A stretch of DNA of 64,000 bases, taken from Gammaproteobacteria bacterium HGW-Gammaproteobacteria-11. Its GTDB lineage: Bacteria; Pseudomonadota; Gammaproteobacteria; Pseudomonadales; Pseudomonadaceae. A program made the position numbers and the translations under genes. Positions 28,248-37,951 of the stretch are shown here, piece after piece. Below the pieces are notes generated by a model. It had not been told where the DNA came from. It was given only the letters and a program-made list of their open reading frames with translations, and ran no database searches. The DNA is taken from contig PGZJ01000005.1 of assembly GCA_002840055.1 (NCBI GenBank), forward strand, positions 280,340-344,339, read 5' to 3'. Each line of letters opens with the position of its first letter. Within the stretch, counting starts at the first letter, position 1.

Positions 28248-28265
28248 TGACTCATATGTGAGTCA
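28248..28265. promoter_or_regulatory. 18-bp inverted repeat (operator candidate)
   Basis: TGACTCA-TATG-TGAGTCA is a perfect 7-bp inverted repeat about 100 bp upstream of the 28365 gene. It looks like a dimeric regulator's site. Regulator unknown. Confidence 0.5.
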
Positions 28266-28364
28266 CTTTGACGATGTCATTATGCTCTGCTAGCTTTTAG
28301 CCAACTCATTCATTGTCTTCCCGTTGCCAACTGGCATCGGTTCAGGCATTCCCGGAGTGACTCC

Positions 28365-29012
28365 ATGGATATTCAAGCACTGCGTGAGCGTGTTGATCTG
28401 GCTGCCCAGCAGGAACAGCAGGCTGCCAGTCTGGGTCGTTGGCTGGAGCAGCGTCTGCCTTCACTGCACCCGAGCATTGCCGCAAAAGACAGCCCGCGAC
28501 ACAGCCTGCTGCATTTCATTGATGGGTATATACGCCAGGTTCCGGACATGCTCGAGGCCGCCCAGCGGGTAGCCGAGCAGGCCGAGATGCGCAGTCAATT
28601 GCGTCCGGTACTCAAGGTAGCCGAGGCATTTTTTCTGCAACCGCCGGACTTGCCTGCCGATCACAGCGGCATGCTGGCGCTGCTCGATGAGGCCTATCTG
28701 GCGCATCGGCTGATTGAGGAAGTGAATGACCGTTATGCCGCCCATGGCGGCGGCTCTTTATTGCCATTGGATACCACGCGGGCCAACCTGATTGCCCACC
28801 ACCTGCTTGGCGAGCCCTTTGCCAACGAATTGGATGGGCTGGTCATGCGGGCGGTGGACGGTCTATTACCGGAAAGCCTGTTTACCAGCCAGCCTTTTGC
28901 CGACCACTGTGCTGCGCAGCAGGCCGAGGGGGCAGGCAACCTCTGGGCGCAGTGGCCCTGCCTGTCCCGACAGTTGGGGCTGGATATCCAACTGCCGGGC
29001 ATGACGGCTTGA
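28365..29012 (+). CDS. Conserved hypothetical protein
   Basis: 215 aa, Leu/Ala/Gln-rich and predicted mostly helical, without signal peptide, TM segment or recognised domain. Motifs such as ARHSLLHFIDGYIRQVPD-like and LIEEVNDRYAAHGGG could not be placed. It is divergent from ctaC and convergent with yheV. It may be the pseudomonad protein encoded beside coxB, but I cannot confirm this. Confidence 0.7.
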   Translation: MDIQALRERVDLAAQQEQQAASLGRWLEQRLPSLHPSIAAKDSPRHSLLHFIDGYIRQVPDMLEAAQRVAEQAEMRSQLRPVLKVAEAFFLQPPDLPADHSGMLALLDEAYLAHRLIEEVNDRYAAHGGGSLLPLDTTRANLIAHHLLGEPFANELDGLVMRAVDGLLPESLFTSQPFADHCAAQQAEGAGNLWAQWPCLSRQLGLDIQLPGMTA

Positions 29013-29024
29013 TCAAGACGACAG

Positions 29025-29300
29025 TCAGGCGTCGGGTTTTTTCAATCGCGGGTTGGGGAAGAACTGCACGGTCTGCGCCTTGACCGCCGGTTTGACGGCC
29101 TTGGCCTTGGTCACCCGCGTTGGAATCTCCTTCGGTACCGAGTTACCGCGCTCGTCGAGGGTGTCGGCATAGCCGCAGCTGACACACTCACGATTGGGTA
29201 CGCCGTCCAGATCAAACATGCGAATGGTATCCATGCTGCTGCAGGCCGGACACACGGCACCGGCAATAAAGCGTTTGATCACCGCCGGGGCGTCCATCAT
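29025..29300 (-). CDS. yheV: YheV-family zinc-ribbon protein (DUF2387)
   Basis: 91 aa. CPACSS and CVSCGY form a four-Cys zinc ribbon, followed by a basic tail (TKAKAVKPAVKAQ). The ATGATG at 29298-29300 overlaps the prlC stop, so the pair is coupled. Function is unknown; position after prlC is typical of gammaproteobacteria. The longer reading frame upstream is a shadow of prlC. Confidence 0.87.
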   Translation of the reverse strand: MMDAPAVIKRFIAGAVCPACSSMDTIRMFDLDGVPNRECVSCGYADTLDERGNSVPKEIPTRVTKAKAVKPAVKAQTVQFFPNPRLKKPDA

Positions 29301-31345
29301 GCCGCCTCGCTGATCAGGCCGCTGTGGCGCAGCAGGGCATCGATGCTCGGCTCGCGTCCGCGGAAAGCGACAAACAGCGCCATGGGTTCGCGGCTGCCGC
29401 CCTTGGCCAGAATCTGCTCGCGGAAGGCGCGGCCGGTCTCGGCGTTGAGTACGCCCTCCTCCTCGAAACGCGAGAAGGCATCGGCCGACAGTACTTCGGC
29501 CCATTTATAGCTGTAGTAGCCTGCCGCGTAGCCACCGGCAAAAATATGCGAGAAGCCATTCTGGAAGCGATTGAAAGCCGGTGGCGGAAACACCGAGATC
29601 TCGGCGCGCACCTGCTCGAGAACCGCCTGGGCGTTGAGTTCCGGCTGGTCACGGCGGTGCAGCAGAAAATCAAACAGCGAGAATTCAATCTGCCGGAGCA
29701 TGCCGAGGCCAGACTGGAAGTTCCTGGCCGCCAGCATCTTGTCGAGCATATCCTGGGGCAATGCTTCACCCGTTTGATAGTGTCCTGAAATCAAGGCCAG
29801 CCCCTCGGGCTCCCAGCACCAGTTTTCCATGAACTGACTCGGCAGCTCGACCGCGTCCCAGGCCACGCCATTGATTCCCGAAGCAGCCGGGTAATCGACC
29901 CGGGTCAACAGGTGATGCAGACCATGGCCGAACTCATGGAACAGGGTGGTGACTTCGTCGTGGGTCAGCAGCGCCGGTTTATCGCCAATCGCCGGATTGA
30001 AGTTGCAGACCAGATAGGCAATCGGCTTCTGCAACTCGCCACCCGGCATCTGTCGACGATCACGGCAACCATCCATCCAGGCCCCGCCACGCTTGTTGCT
30101 GCGGGCATACAGATCGAGGAAGAAGCGACCAATCACTTGGCCCTGTTCAATCACTTCGAACAGCCGCGCATCGGCGTGCCAGCGTTCAAACTCGGCCACC
30201 TCACGTAGCTGGATGCCATACAGGCGTTCGACTATGGCAAACATGCCCTGCAGTACGCGGTTGATCGGGAAATAGGGTTTCAGCTCTTCCTGGGAGATGG
30301 CATAGCGGTGCTGGCGCAATTGCTCGCTGTAGTAGCCGACATCCCAGCTTTGCAGCTCGCTGCAGCCGCGTTCGGCAGCAAAGGCGCGCAGGGCCGCCAG
30401 ATCCTGCTCGGCAAAACCGCGGCTGCGCTGACCCAGATCGCGCAGGAAGCCAACCACCTGATCGGTGCTGTCAGCCATTTTCGTGGCCAATGACAGTTCG
30501 GCATAGTTGGCAAAGCCGAGCAGCTCAGCCAGTTCATGGCGCAGGGCGAGAATCTCGTCAATCAGAGGGCCGTTGTCGTGTTCGCCGGCCCGCGGGCCCT
30601 GATCTGAGGCTCGCGTGGAGTAGGCGGTATACACCTCTTCGCGCAGGGCGCGATCATGGGCATAGGTCATCACGGCGTAATAGCTGGGGAATTCCAGGGT
30701 GATCAACCAGCCATCCTGGCCACTGGCCTCGGCAGCCTGACGGGCCTGGGCCAGCGCAGATTCAGGCAGACCGTCCAGACCGGCGGCATCGGTGATCAAT
30801 TTGGTCCAGGCCTGGGTTGCATCCAGTACCTGGTTGGAGAAGCGACTTTGCAGCTCTGACAGGCGCATCTGCAGCTCGCCGTAACGCTTCTGCTGCGTCT
30901 CCGGCAGGGCAATACCTGACAGTCGGAAGTCACGCAGGGCATGCCGAATGATGGTCTGTTGGGCTTCGTCGAGTGCGCTGAAAGCCTCGCCTTCGGCCAG
31001 TTGTGAGTAGGCCTGGAACAGTGCCTGGTTTTGTCCAAGCTCGGTATAGAACTGGCTGAGTAGTGGCAGGCACTCGTTGTAGGCATCGCGCAGCTCAGGG
31101 CTGTTCATGACGGCATTCAGATGACTGGCTGGCGACCAGGCCCGTGACAGCCGTTCGCCCATATCGTCCAGCGGAACGATCAGGTTGTCCCAGGTCCAAC
31201 TGGGCGGAGGAGAGTCCAGTAGCGACTGCAGACGGGCACGGTTGTCCGCCAGAACCTGTTCGATGGCCGGCTTTACGTGTTCGGCACGGATCTGGCTGAA
31301 GGGGGGCAGGTCGTAGGACTGCAGCAGCGGGTTACTCATGGTCAT
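29297..31345 (-). CDS. prlC: Oligopeptidase A (M3 zinc metallopeptidase)
   Basis: 682 aa. The zinc site HEFGHGLHHLLT and the downstream Glu-containing helix (WDAVELPSQFMENW) match the M3 family (thimet/PrlC). Degrades signal-peptide fragments and short peptides in the cytoplasm. Start at 31345 or 31339 (MTM); both ATGs are close. Coupled to yheV. Confidence 0.95.
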   Translation of the reverse strand: MTMSNPLLQSYDLPPFSQIRAEHVKPAIEQVLADNRARLQSLLDSPPPSWTWDNLIVPLDDMGERLSRAWSPASHLNAVMNSPELRDAYNECLPLLSQFYTELGQNQALFQAYSQLAEGEAFSALDEAQQTIIRHALRDFRLSGIALPETQQKRYGELQMRLSELQSRFSNQVLDATQAWTKLITDAAGLDGLPESALAQARQAAEASGQDGWLITLEFPSYYAVMTYAHDRALREEVYTAYSTRASDQGPRAGEHDNGPLIDEILALRHELAELLGFANYAELSLATKMADSTDQVVGFLRDLGQRSRGFAEQDLAALRAFAAERGCSELQSWDVGYYSEQLRQHRYAISQEELKPYFPINRVLQGMFAIVERLYGIQLREVAEFERWHADARLFEVIEQGQVIGRFFLDLYARSNKRGGAWMDGCRDRRQMPGGELQKPIAYLVCNFNPAIGDKPALLTHDEVTTLFHEFGHGLHHLLTRVDYPAASGINGVAWDAVELPSQFMENWCWEPEGLALISGHYQTGEALPQDMLDKMLAARNFQSGLGMLRQIEFSLFDFLLHRRDQPELNAQAVLEQVRAEISVFPPPAFNRFQNGFSHIFAGGYAAGYYSYKWAEVLSADAFSRFEEEGVLNAETGRAFREQILAKGGSREPMALFVAFRGREPSIDALLRHSGLISEAA

Positions 31346-31468
31346 CGGCTATCCTGAAAGACATTCGGCATTACATCGGGTTGCATAGTATTTACTATGA
31401 CAGCATATGGTACGGCCACTGTCTTTTAATAATGGTCACAAGAGCTTTCTTCAATGGGAACAGAATCA

Positions 31469-32011
31469 ATGAATATCCGCCCATACCGCGAGCACCAACC
31501 CAGGCTTGGCCAGTCGGTGTTTGTCGACCCCTCCGCCGTGGTGCTCGGTGATGTTGAGCTGGGGGATGATGTCTCGGTCTGGCCCTTGACGGTAATCCGT
31601 GGCGATATGCATGCCATTCGCATTGGTGCGCGTACCAGTGTTCAAGACGGCAGTGTACTGCATATCACCCATGCCGGTCCCTTCAACCCGGACGGTTTCC
31701 CGCTGCAGATTGGTGAAGAGGTGACCATTGGCCACAAGGTCTTGCTGCACGGCTGCACCCTGGGCAACCGGGTGCTGGTCGGCATGGGCAGCATCGTTAT
31801 GGACGGTGCGGTGGTTGAGGATGAGGTGATCATCGGTGCCGGCAGTCTGGTGCCCGCTGGCAAACGGCTGCAGTCAGGTTTCCTGTATATGGGCAGTCCG
31901 GCGCGCCAGATACGGCCTCTGTCGGAGCAGGAGCGGCAGTTTTTAAGTTATACCGCAGGCAATTACGTTCGCCTCAAGGATCAGCATCTGCAGCAGAATT
32001 GGGCTGTCTGA
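31469..32011 (+). CDS. Gamma-carbonic anhydrase family protein (YrdA-like)
   Basis: 180 aa left-handed beta-helix protein with hexapeptide repeats. Zinc His candidates sit in HITHAG, TIGHKVLLHG. The start MNIRPYREHQP is preferred over the ATG at 31454, which only adds five residues. The active CO2 hydration role is unproven for this class. It is divergent from prlC, as in other pseudomonads. Confidence 0.9.
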   Translation: MNIRPYREHQPRLGQSVFVDPSAVVLGDVELGDDVSVWPLTVIRGDMHAIRIGARTSVQDGSVLHITHAGPFNPDGFPLQIGEEVTIGHKVLLHGCTLGNRVLVGMGSIVMDGAVVEDEVIIGAGSLVPAGKRLQSGFLYMGSPARQIRPLSEQERQFLSYTAGNYVRLKDQHLQQNWAV

Positions 32012-32065
32012 TCGACCTTCCTGAACGTCTATACTGATGACACATTTGCGCAGGAAGCGAAATAG

Positions 32066-33163
32066 ATGCGAGCGAGTAAACTCCGCACAGACTCGATAGC
32101 TGTCCAGCCTGGCCTCGGGGGGCTGGTTGATGCTGACCAGCGGTCGCTGATCCGTGTGATCTTTCTGCTTACCGGAGTGACCTTGGCGTGTTTTGCCTTG
32201 CTGCAATTCGGCCAAGGTAATGGCTTGTTTGCTTTGCTCGAGATACTCGCGGCCGCCTTGCTGTTCTGGGGTGCCTGGCGCATACCGGTTGCGCGACGTC
32301 CGGTCTGGTGGATCGTGGCCTATCTGCTGCCGTTAAATGGTTTTATCGTTTACATCATTATCATGCCGGATGCCTCGGTAACGGCTTTTGTCTGGGTGTA
32401 CATGATGCCGGTAATGTCCTATCTGCTGCTTGGACGTCTGGCTGGGTTGCTGCTGGCAATACCCTATATGTTTATTGCAACCCTGGCCTATCTGCAGCGC
32501 TTTGGTCTACCGGATGACGCGGCTGGCTTTATTGATCTGGGCAATGCCTTGAGTTGCGGCATGCTGATCCTGGTCTTTGTCCATTTGTACGAGCGCCGCC
32601 GCGCGGCTGCCCAGCAGGCGCTGGAACGAATGGCCGATACCGATGCTCTGACCGGCGTCGCCAATCGTGGCAGCTTTCAGCGTAGCCTTGAATGGTGTAT
32701 TGCAGAGGCAGCACGCAGTCAAACCAGCTTTGTTCTGGTGTTGCTGGATGTTGATCTGTTCAAACAGGTTAATGATCGCTGGGGACACGCCGTTGGCGAC
32801 GCCGCCTTGCAGCATATCTGCCGCGTGTTATCTGCACGGCTGCGGCAAACCGACAGCATCGGCCGGCTGGGCGGCGAGGAGTTCGGCTTGCTGCTGCGCG
32901 ACGCTGATCTGACGGCTGCGCGGCAGATGACCGAGACCCTCAGACTGCAGCTGAACCAGACGCCGCTGCGCTTTGGTCAGCAGTCAATCAATCTCTCGGC
33001 TACCTTCGGTCTGGCCGTCTGGCCAACTGATGGCGTGAGTGCCGATGCCTTGTTTCGCAGTGCCGATGAACGACTCTACCGGGGCAAGGCATTGGGCCGA
33101 AATCAACTGGTGCATCATGACGTGCTGCCAGTGGATATACTCGACGTGAAACTGACTCGCTGA
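32066..33163 (+). CDS. Membrane diguanylate cyclase (GGDEF)
   Basis: 365 aa. Five to six hydrophobic segments (about residues 28-175) precede a GGDEF domain with DALTGVANRGSFQ, DVDLFKQVNDRWGHAVGD and LGGEEFGLLL. The catalytic site is intact, so c-di-GMP synthesis is predicted; the membrane part probably senses an unknown signal. It is one of three c-di-GMP proteins in the window. Confidence 0.9.
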   Translation: MRASKLRTDSIAVQPGLGGLVDADQRSLIRVIFLLTGVTLACFALLQFGQGNGLFALLEILAAALLFWGAWRIPVARRPVWWIVAYLLPLNGFIVYIIIMPDASVTAFVWVYMMPVMSYLLLGRLAGLLLAIPYMFIATLAYLQRFGLPDDAAGFIDLGNALSCGMLILVFVHLYERRRAAAQQALERMADTDALTGVANRGSFQRSLEWCIAEAARSQTSFVLVLLDVDLFKQVNDRWGHAVGDAALQHICRVLSARLRQTDSIGRLGGEEFGLLLRDADLTAARQMTETLRLQLNQTPLRFGQQSINLSATFGLAVWPTDGVSADALFRSADERLYRGKALGRNQLVHHDVLPVDILDVKLTR

Positions 33164-33293
33164 CCCTGTTGGCAGGCAATCAGCCTGATGAATAGTGTCC
33201 CGCTGATCGTGACTTCCGCTGCTGCTGGTTTATGATCTGCTCGTTACGGGGCTTGTATCCCCGCCCATTCAAGATTGTGCAAAGAGGCGAATC

Positions 33294-34316
33294 ATGTCTG
33301 CCTATACCAACCGTAAAGTGGTACTCAACCAGCGCCCTCAGGGTGAAATTCAGGATGGCGATCTGCTGATCAAGCAGGAGCCGGTACGTGATCTCAAGGA
33401 CGGCGAAGTTCTGATCAAGACTCTGTGGCTGTCACTGGATCCCTACATGCGCCCGCGCATGAACGACAGCAAGGGCTATATGGATCCGATCGAAATCGGT
33501 GCGCCTATTGTCGGCGAAAGTGTTGGCCGGGTGGTCGAGTCCAAGTCAGCCAACTATCAGGTCGGCGATCTGGTCACTGTGTATTCCGGCTGGCAGGAGT
33601 TTTGCATCATCCCCGGTGATGCACCGATGGTGTACAAGATCAAGGATCAGGGCGCGCCCTTGCAGACCTATCTGGGTGTGGCCGGCATGCCCGGACGCAC
33701 CGGTTATTGTGGCCTGATGTATGTCGGCAAGCCCAAGGCTGGTGAAACCGTGGTAGTGTCTGCGGCCTCTGGCCCGGTCGGTACCGTTGTCGGCCAGACC
33801 GCCAAACAGCTTGGCTGCCGTGTCGTTGGTGTGGCCGGTGGACCGGACAAGTGCCGCTTTGTCGTGGAAGAACTGGGCTTTGATGCCTGTGTCGATTACA
33901 AGGCCGGCAATCTTGAAGCTGATCTGGCAGCGGCCTGCCCGGACGGTATCGATGTGTATTTCGAGAACGTCGGCGGCGCGGTAACCCGCGCCGTGGCCAA
34001 ACTGATTAATCCAGGCGCACGGGTGCCGATCTGTGGTTATGTGTCGGCCTACAATGCCGAAGACGCCAGCAAGGTGGAGACCCCCTTCCACGTGTTCGGC
34101 GCACTGGATCCCAAGCCGGAACACCGCTTCTTCCTGGTCACCGAGTGGCAGGATCAGCACCAGGAGGTCACCGCGCTGCTGGCCGGTCAGGTGGCGTCTG
34201 GCCAGTTGAAGTACAGTGAAACCGTAGCCGAAGGTCTGGATAACGCCATCGAGGCGTTCAAGGGTATGCTCAAGGGCAAGAACTTCGGCAAGCAGTTGGT
34301 GCATATCGCCGACTGA
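33294..34316 (+). CDS. NADP-dependent oxidoreductase (MDR family, YncB/CurA-like)
   Basis: 340 aa medium-chain reductase without zinc ligands. The nucleotide-binding AASGPVGTVVGQTAKQLGC, LWLSLDPYMRPRMND and DVYFENVGG typify the prostaglandin reductase/leukotriene dehydrogenase-like group. It probably reduces alpha,beta-unsaturated carbonyls. GAGGCG precedes the ATG. A strong hairpin follows the stop. Confidence 0.92.
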   Translation: MSAYTNRKVVLNQRPQGEIQDGDLLIKQEPVRDLKDGEVLIKTLWLSLDPYMRPRMNDSKGYMDPIEIGAPIVGESVGRVVESKSANYQVGDLVTVYSGWQEFCIIPGDAPMVYKIKDQGAPLQTYLGVAGMPGRTGYCGLMYVGKPKAGETVVVSAASGPVGTVVGQTAKQLGCRVVGVAGGPDKCRFVVEELGFDACVDYKAGNLEADLAAACPDGIDVYFENVGGAVTRAVAKLINPGARVPICGYVSAYNAEDASKVETPFHVFGALDPKPEHRFFLVTEWQDQHQEVTALLAGQVASGQLKYSETVAEGLDNAIEAFKGMLKGKNFGKQLVHIAD

Positions 34317-34322
34317 TGAAGG

Positions 34323-34348
34323 CTGGCGCCGGGCCTGCCCGGCGCCAG
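34323..34348 (+). terminator. Hairpin after the MDR oxidoreductase
   Basis: CTGGCGCCGGGC and GCCCGGCGCCAG form a 12-bp perfect GC-rich stem with a 2-nt spacer just after the stop. There is no clear T run, so its terminator efficiency is uncertain. Confidence 0.6.
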
Positions 34349-34550
34349 ATGCTGCCTCCCTCCCCGCACTACCGCCTCTCTTGACGCTGCGTCAATATCA
34401 CATCGCCAGCATACCGACTCTTTTGGAACAAAATCTGCATTGTTTGCACTGAGATGGGCTGATCCGGGCGTATTCCGCGATTGCTTGCCCTTTTTTGAGG
34501 CGTGCGCCTGACGGGCGCGCTAGCACAGTGCCATATTGCAGGTATTCGCC

Positions 34551-37500
34551 ATGCCGGTTGCCATGCTTGATGTCCTCTGGGTCGTACTATGTGCCGGCCT
34601 GGTGTTTAACATGCAGTTGGGATTCCTGTGCCTTGAGTCGGGGCTGACCCGCAGCAAGAACGCTATCAATGTAGCGGTCAAGAACATGGCTGACCTGAGT
34701 GTGGCCATCCTGCTGTACTGGCTGTTCGGCTTCAGCATCATGTTTGGTCTGAGTCACAGCGGCTGGGCGGGCAGTGGCTTTCTGCTGCTGTCCTTCGATG
34801 ATACCTGGCAGGCGGCGTTCTTCCTGTTCCAGGCCATGTTCTGCACCACGGCCGCAACCATTGTGTCTGGCGCCGCCGCCGAACGCATGCGCTTCAGTGG
34901 CTATTTGCTGGTAGCGGCGCTGACAGCCGGACTTATCTATCCCTTTTTTGGTCACTGGGCCTGGGCTGGCAGCTTTACCGAAGGCGAAGGTTGGCTGGCA
35001 GCGCGCGGTTTTGTCGATTTTGCCGGCTCTACCGTGGTGCACGGGGTGGGCGGCTGGATAGCGCTGGCGGTGATTCTGGTGCTGGGTCCGCGTCAGGGTC
35101 GCTATGACCTGTCACGCGAGGGCCGCAGCCTGCCGGGTTCGAACCTGCCCATGGCGATGCTTGGCGCCTTGCTGTTGCTGTTTGGCTGGTTTGGTTTCAA
35201 TGGCGGCAGTACCTTCAGTTTCGACCAGAGCGTGCCGGCTATCATCGCCAATACGGTGCTGGCGGCGATCGCCGGCATCCTCGGCGGCATGGGTCTGTCC
35301 TGGTGGCGCTGGCGCCTGGTTGATCCGGTCTATCCGTTGAACGGCATGATTGCCGGTATGGTGGCCATTACCGCCAGTGCCCATGTGGTGGATGCCGGGG
35401 TAGCACTGTTTATTGGCTTTGTCGGCAGTCTGGTGATGTATCTGGCTGACCGTCTGTTGTATCACTTCCGCATTGATGATGCGGTCAGTGCGGTGCCGGT
35501 GCATCTGGCCAGCGGCATCTGGGGCACCCTGGCCGTGGCGCTGTTTGCCGACATGGAACGGCTGGGCACCGGGCTGGACCGCTGGCAGCAACTGCTGGTG
35601 CAGGGTCAGGGCGTGATAGTAGCCGGCATCTGGGCCTTTGGTGTGACCTGGCTGTTGCTGCGGCTGCTGAATCGGGTCATGCCGTTGCGCGTTTCGGCTG
35701 AAGACGAGCGTACAGGTCTGAACGTCTCGGAGCATGGCGCGCGTACCGAACTGATTGATCTGCTTGATGCCATGGCAACGCATCAACGTGACGGACATTT
35801 TGTCCGTGAAGTTCCGGTTGAGCCCTTTACCGAGGTGGGACAGATTGCCGGTCAATACAACAAGGTGATCCGTGCCCTGCAGAGCGCCGTCGGCACCACC
35901 CAATCGATTATTCGGGATATCCGTGACGGCATAGTGACCTGCTCTCACGACGGTGTCCTGGCCAGTTGCAACCCCGGTGCCGAGCGGCTGTTTGGCTTGC
36001 CCGCCGAGCAACTGGTGGGCCAGTCGTTGCAGCGGTTGGTGGCGGAACAGGACTGGCTTGGTTTGCCGTGCCCGGAAGCCGGTGGCGAACTCAAACAGGA
36101 AGTCCTGTTCAGTCGCCGCGGGCATGAGCAGTTCGTCGCCGAACTGACGGTCAGCAGTGGCGCCTTTGACGATCATCTGCTGACCTGCATGATCCGCGAC
36201 ATCACCGAGCGGCGGCGGATTGAACAGCAGCTGTACCAGGAAAAAATGCTGGCCCAGGTAACCCTCGCCTCGATCGGTGATGGGGTGATTACCACCGGCC
36301 CCGACAGCCGCATCAGCTATCTCAACCCGGTCGCGGAAAAGCTTACCGGCTGGTCTGCCGATCAGGCCCTTGGACGCCCGCTGGAAGAAGTCTATCGACT
36401 GTATGACGAGATTTCCGGCAAGGCCCTGGGCAATCCGGTCACGGCCTTGTTGCGGCGCTATCGCAAGGTGATATCCGGGCAGGACGGCAGCGGCTTGCTG
36501 CTGCGCCGCCGCGATGGCAGTGACGTGGCAATTCAGGACGCGGTAGCACCGATCCGTGATGCCGAGGGGCGGATCATGGGTGCGGTATTGAGCTTCCATG
36601 ACGTTACCGATACCCGACGGCTGGCGCGTGAGCTGTCGCATCAGGCGGCCCATGACACCCTGACCGGATTGGCCAACCGCGCCGAGTTCGAGCGTCGGCT
36701 GGCGGCGGTGCTCGGCTTGCCCTTCACTGAACGCGGTGATCAGGTGCTCTGCTATATGGACCTCGACCAGTTCAAGGTGGTCAACGATACCTGTGGACAT
36801 GCGGCGGGGGATGAGTTGTTGCGCCAGCTGTCGAAGCTGTTCCAGAGCCGTATCCGCAGCAGTGATGTGCTGGCGCGACTGGGTGGCGATGAATTCGGCC
36901 TGTTACTCAGTGGTTGTCCGCTTGACGAGGCGGTACCCATCATTGACGGCTTGCGCGCGCTGGTGGAAGCTTTTCGCTTCAGTTGGGAGGGCAAGAGCTT
37001 CGCCGTGGGGGTCAGTATTGGCCTGGTAGCCATCGAACCAGGCGAGTCCCTGGGCTCCTTGCTGAGTGCCGCAGACAGCGCCTGCTATGCGGCCAAGGAT
37101 GCCGGCCGCAATCGGATTCATATCTTTCAGGCTGATGACCAGAAGCTGCTTGAGCGGCGCGGCGAAATGCAGTGGGTCACGCGCCTGCGTCAGGCGCTGG
37201 ACGGCGATTTGCTTAGGCTCTGTGTGCAACCTATCCAATATGCCGAGGATGGTCGGCTGGCCGGTTACGAGGTGCTGGTGCGCCTGCTCGCCGAAGATGG
37301 CCGCGAGATTCCGCCCGGCGCCTTTATGCCGGCGGCGGAACGCTATGCCCTGGCGCCGGCCATTGACCGCTGGGTGGTCAGCAACTTCCTTGCCTGGGTG
37401 GGTGATTATTGCCGCCGTCACCCGGATGTGACGAGCAACTATTCCATCAATCTGTCGGCAGCCAGCCTCGGTGAGGAAAGCTTTCTCGAGTTTATTCTCG

Positions 37501-37934
37501 ATACCCTGCAACGACATGGCGTACCGCCGCAGTGCATCTGCTTTGAAATTACCGAGACCAGTGCCATTGCCAACCTGAGCCGAGCGGTGATTTTCATGCA
37601 ACGGCTGAAGGCGATCGGCTGTTATTTTGCCCTTGATGATTTCGGTTCGGGGCTGTCGTCCTTTGCCTACCTGAAGAACCTGCCGGTGGATTTTCTGAAG
37701 ATTGATGGTACTTTCGTCAAGGATATCGACACTGATCCGATCGCCCGCGCCATGGTCGCTTCGATCAATACCATTGGTCATGAAATGGGCCTGAAAACCG
37801 TGGCAGAGTTCGTCGAGAGCCAGGCGATTCTGGATTGTCTGCGGGCGATCGGGGTGGACTTCACCCAGGGCTATTTCCAGGGGCGGCCACAACCGCTGGA
37901 AACACTGGACAGCGTGCGCATGATGCCACGCTGA
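34551..37934 (+). CDS. Ammonium transporter fused to PAS-PAS-GGDEF-EAL
   Basis: 1127 aa. Residues about 1-385 form an Amt/Rh-type channel with eleven hydrophobic segments; FVDFAGSTVVHGVGG gives the first pore His (about residue 164) and PVHLASGIWG the second (about 318), so the twin-His site is intact. A HAMP-like linker (about 385-445) leads to two PAS domains (about 445-690). GGDEF follows with DTLTGLANRAEF and LGGDEFGLLL (about 778), then an EAL domain with YEVLVRLLAEDG (about 905), YSINLSAAS, EITETSAI, DDFGSG and FLKIDGTFVKD. Both enzymatic sites look complete. The protein may sense or transport ammonium and set c-di-GMP. Start at the ATG at 34551; AGG lies 8 bases upstream. A TTG 15 bases earlier is less likely. 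Tail to tail with the histidine kinase gene. Confidence 0.93.
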   Translation: MPVAMLDVLWVVLCAGLVFNMQLGFLCLESGLTRSKNAINVAVKNMADLSVAILLYWLFGFSIMFGLSHSGWAGSGFLLLSFDDTWQAAFFLFQAMFCTTAATIVSGAAAERMRFSGYLLVAALTAGLIYPFFGHWAWAGSFTEGEGWLAARGFVDFAGSTVVHGVGGWIALAVILVLGPRQGRYDLSREGRSLPGSNLPMAMLGALLLLFGWFGFNGGSTFSFDQSVPAIIANTVLAAIAGILGGMGLSWWRWRLVDPVYPLNGMIAGMVAITASAHVVDAGVALFIGFVGSLVMYLADRLLYHFRIDDAVSAVPVHLASGIWGTLAVALFADMERLGTGLDRWQQLLVQGQGVIVAGIWAFGVTWLLLRLLNRVMPLRVSAEDERTGLNVSEHGARTELIDLLDAMATHQRDGHFVREVPVEPFTEVGQIAGQYNKVIRALQSAVGTTQSIIRDIRDGIVTCSHDGVLASCNPGAERLFGLPAEQLVGQSLQRLVAEQDWLGLPCPEAGGELKQEVLFSRRGHEQFVAELTVSSGAFDDHLLTCMIRDITERRRIEQQLYQEKMLAQVTLASIGDGVITTGPDSRISYLNPVAEKLTGWSADQALGRPLEEVYRLYDEISGKALGNPVTALLRRYRKVISGQDGSGLLLRRRDGSDVAIQDAVAPIRDAEGRIMGAVLSFHDVTDTRRLARELSHQAAHDTLTGLANRAEFERRLAAVLGLPFTERGDQVLCYMDLDQFKVVNDTCGHAAGDELLRQLSKLFQSRIRSSDVLARLGGDEFGLLLSGCPLDEAVPIIDGLRALVEAFRFSWEGKSFAVGVSIGLVAIEPGESLGSLLSAADSACYAAKDAGRNRIHIFQADDQKLLERRGEMQWVTRLRQALDGDLLRLCVQPIQYAEDGRLAGYEVLVRLLAEDGREIPPGAFMPAAERYALAPAIDRWVVSNFLAWVGDYCRRHPDVTSNYSINLSAASLGEESFLEFILDTLQRHGVPPQCICFEITETSAIANLSRAVIFMQRLKAIGCYFALDDFGSGLSSFAYLKNLPVDFLKIDGTFVKDIDTDPIARAMVASINTIGHEMGLKTVAEFVESQAILDCLRAIGVDFTQGYFQGRPQPLETLDSVRMMPR

Positions 37935-37951
37935 GCTGTTCCAGCGGCTTC

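Larger units (their letters stand above)
27957..28364. other. Long intergenic region between ctaC and the 28365 gene
   Basis: 408 bp with no gene I can support. It holds a minus-strand sigma-70 promoter candidate for the oxidase operon (28104-28131) and an 18-bp inverted repeat (28248-28265) near the start of the rightward gene. Confidence 0.7.

Noticed and set aside
35112..36800. Minus-strand frame of 562 aa inside the Amt fusion gene
   Set aside because: Fully antisense to a gene with clear domains; no family motif.
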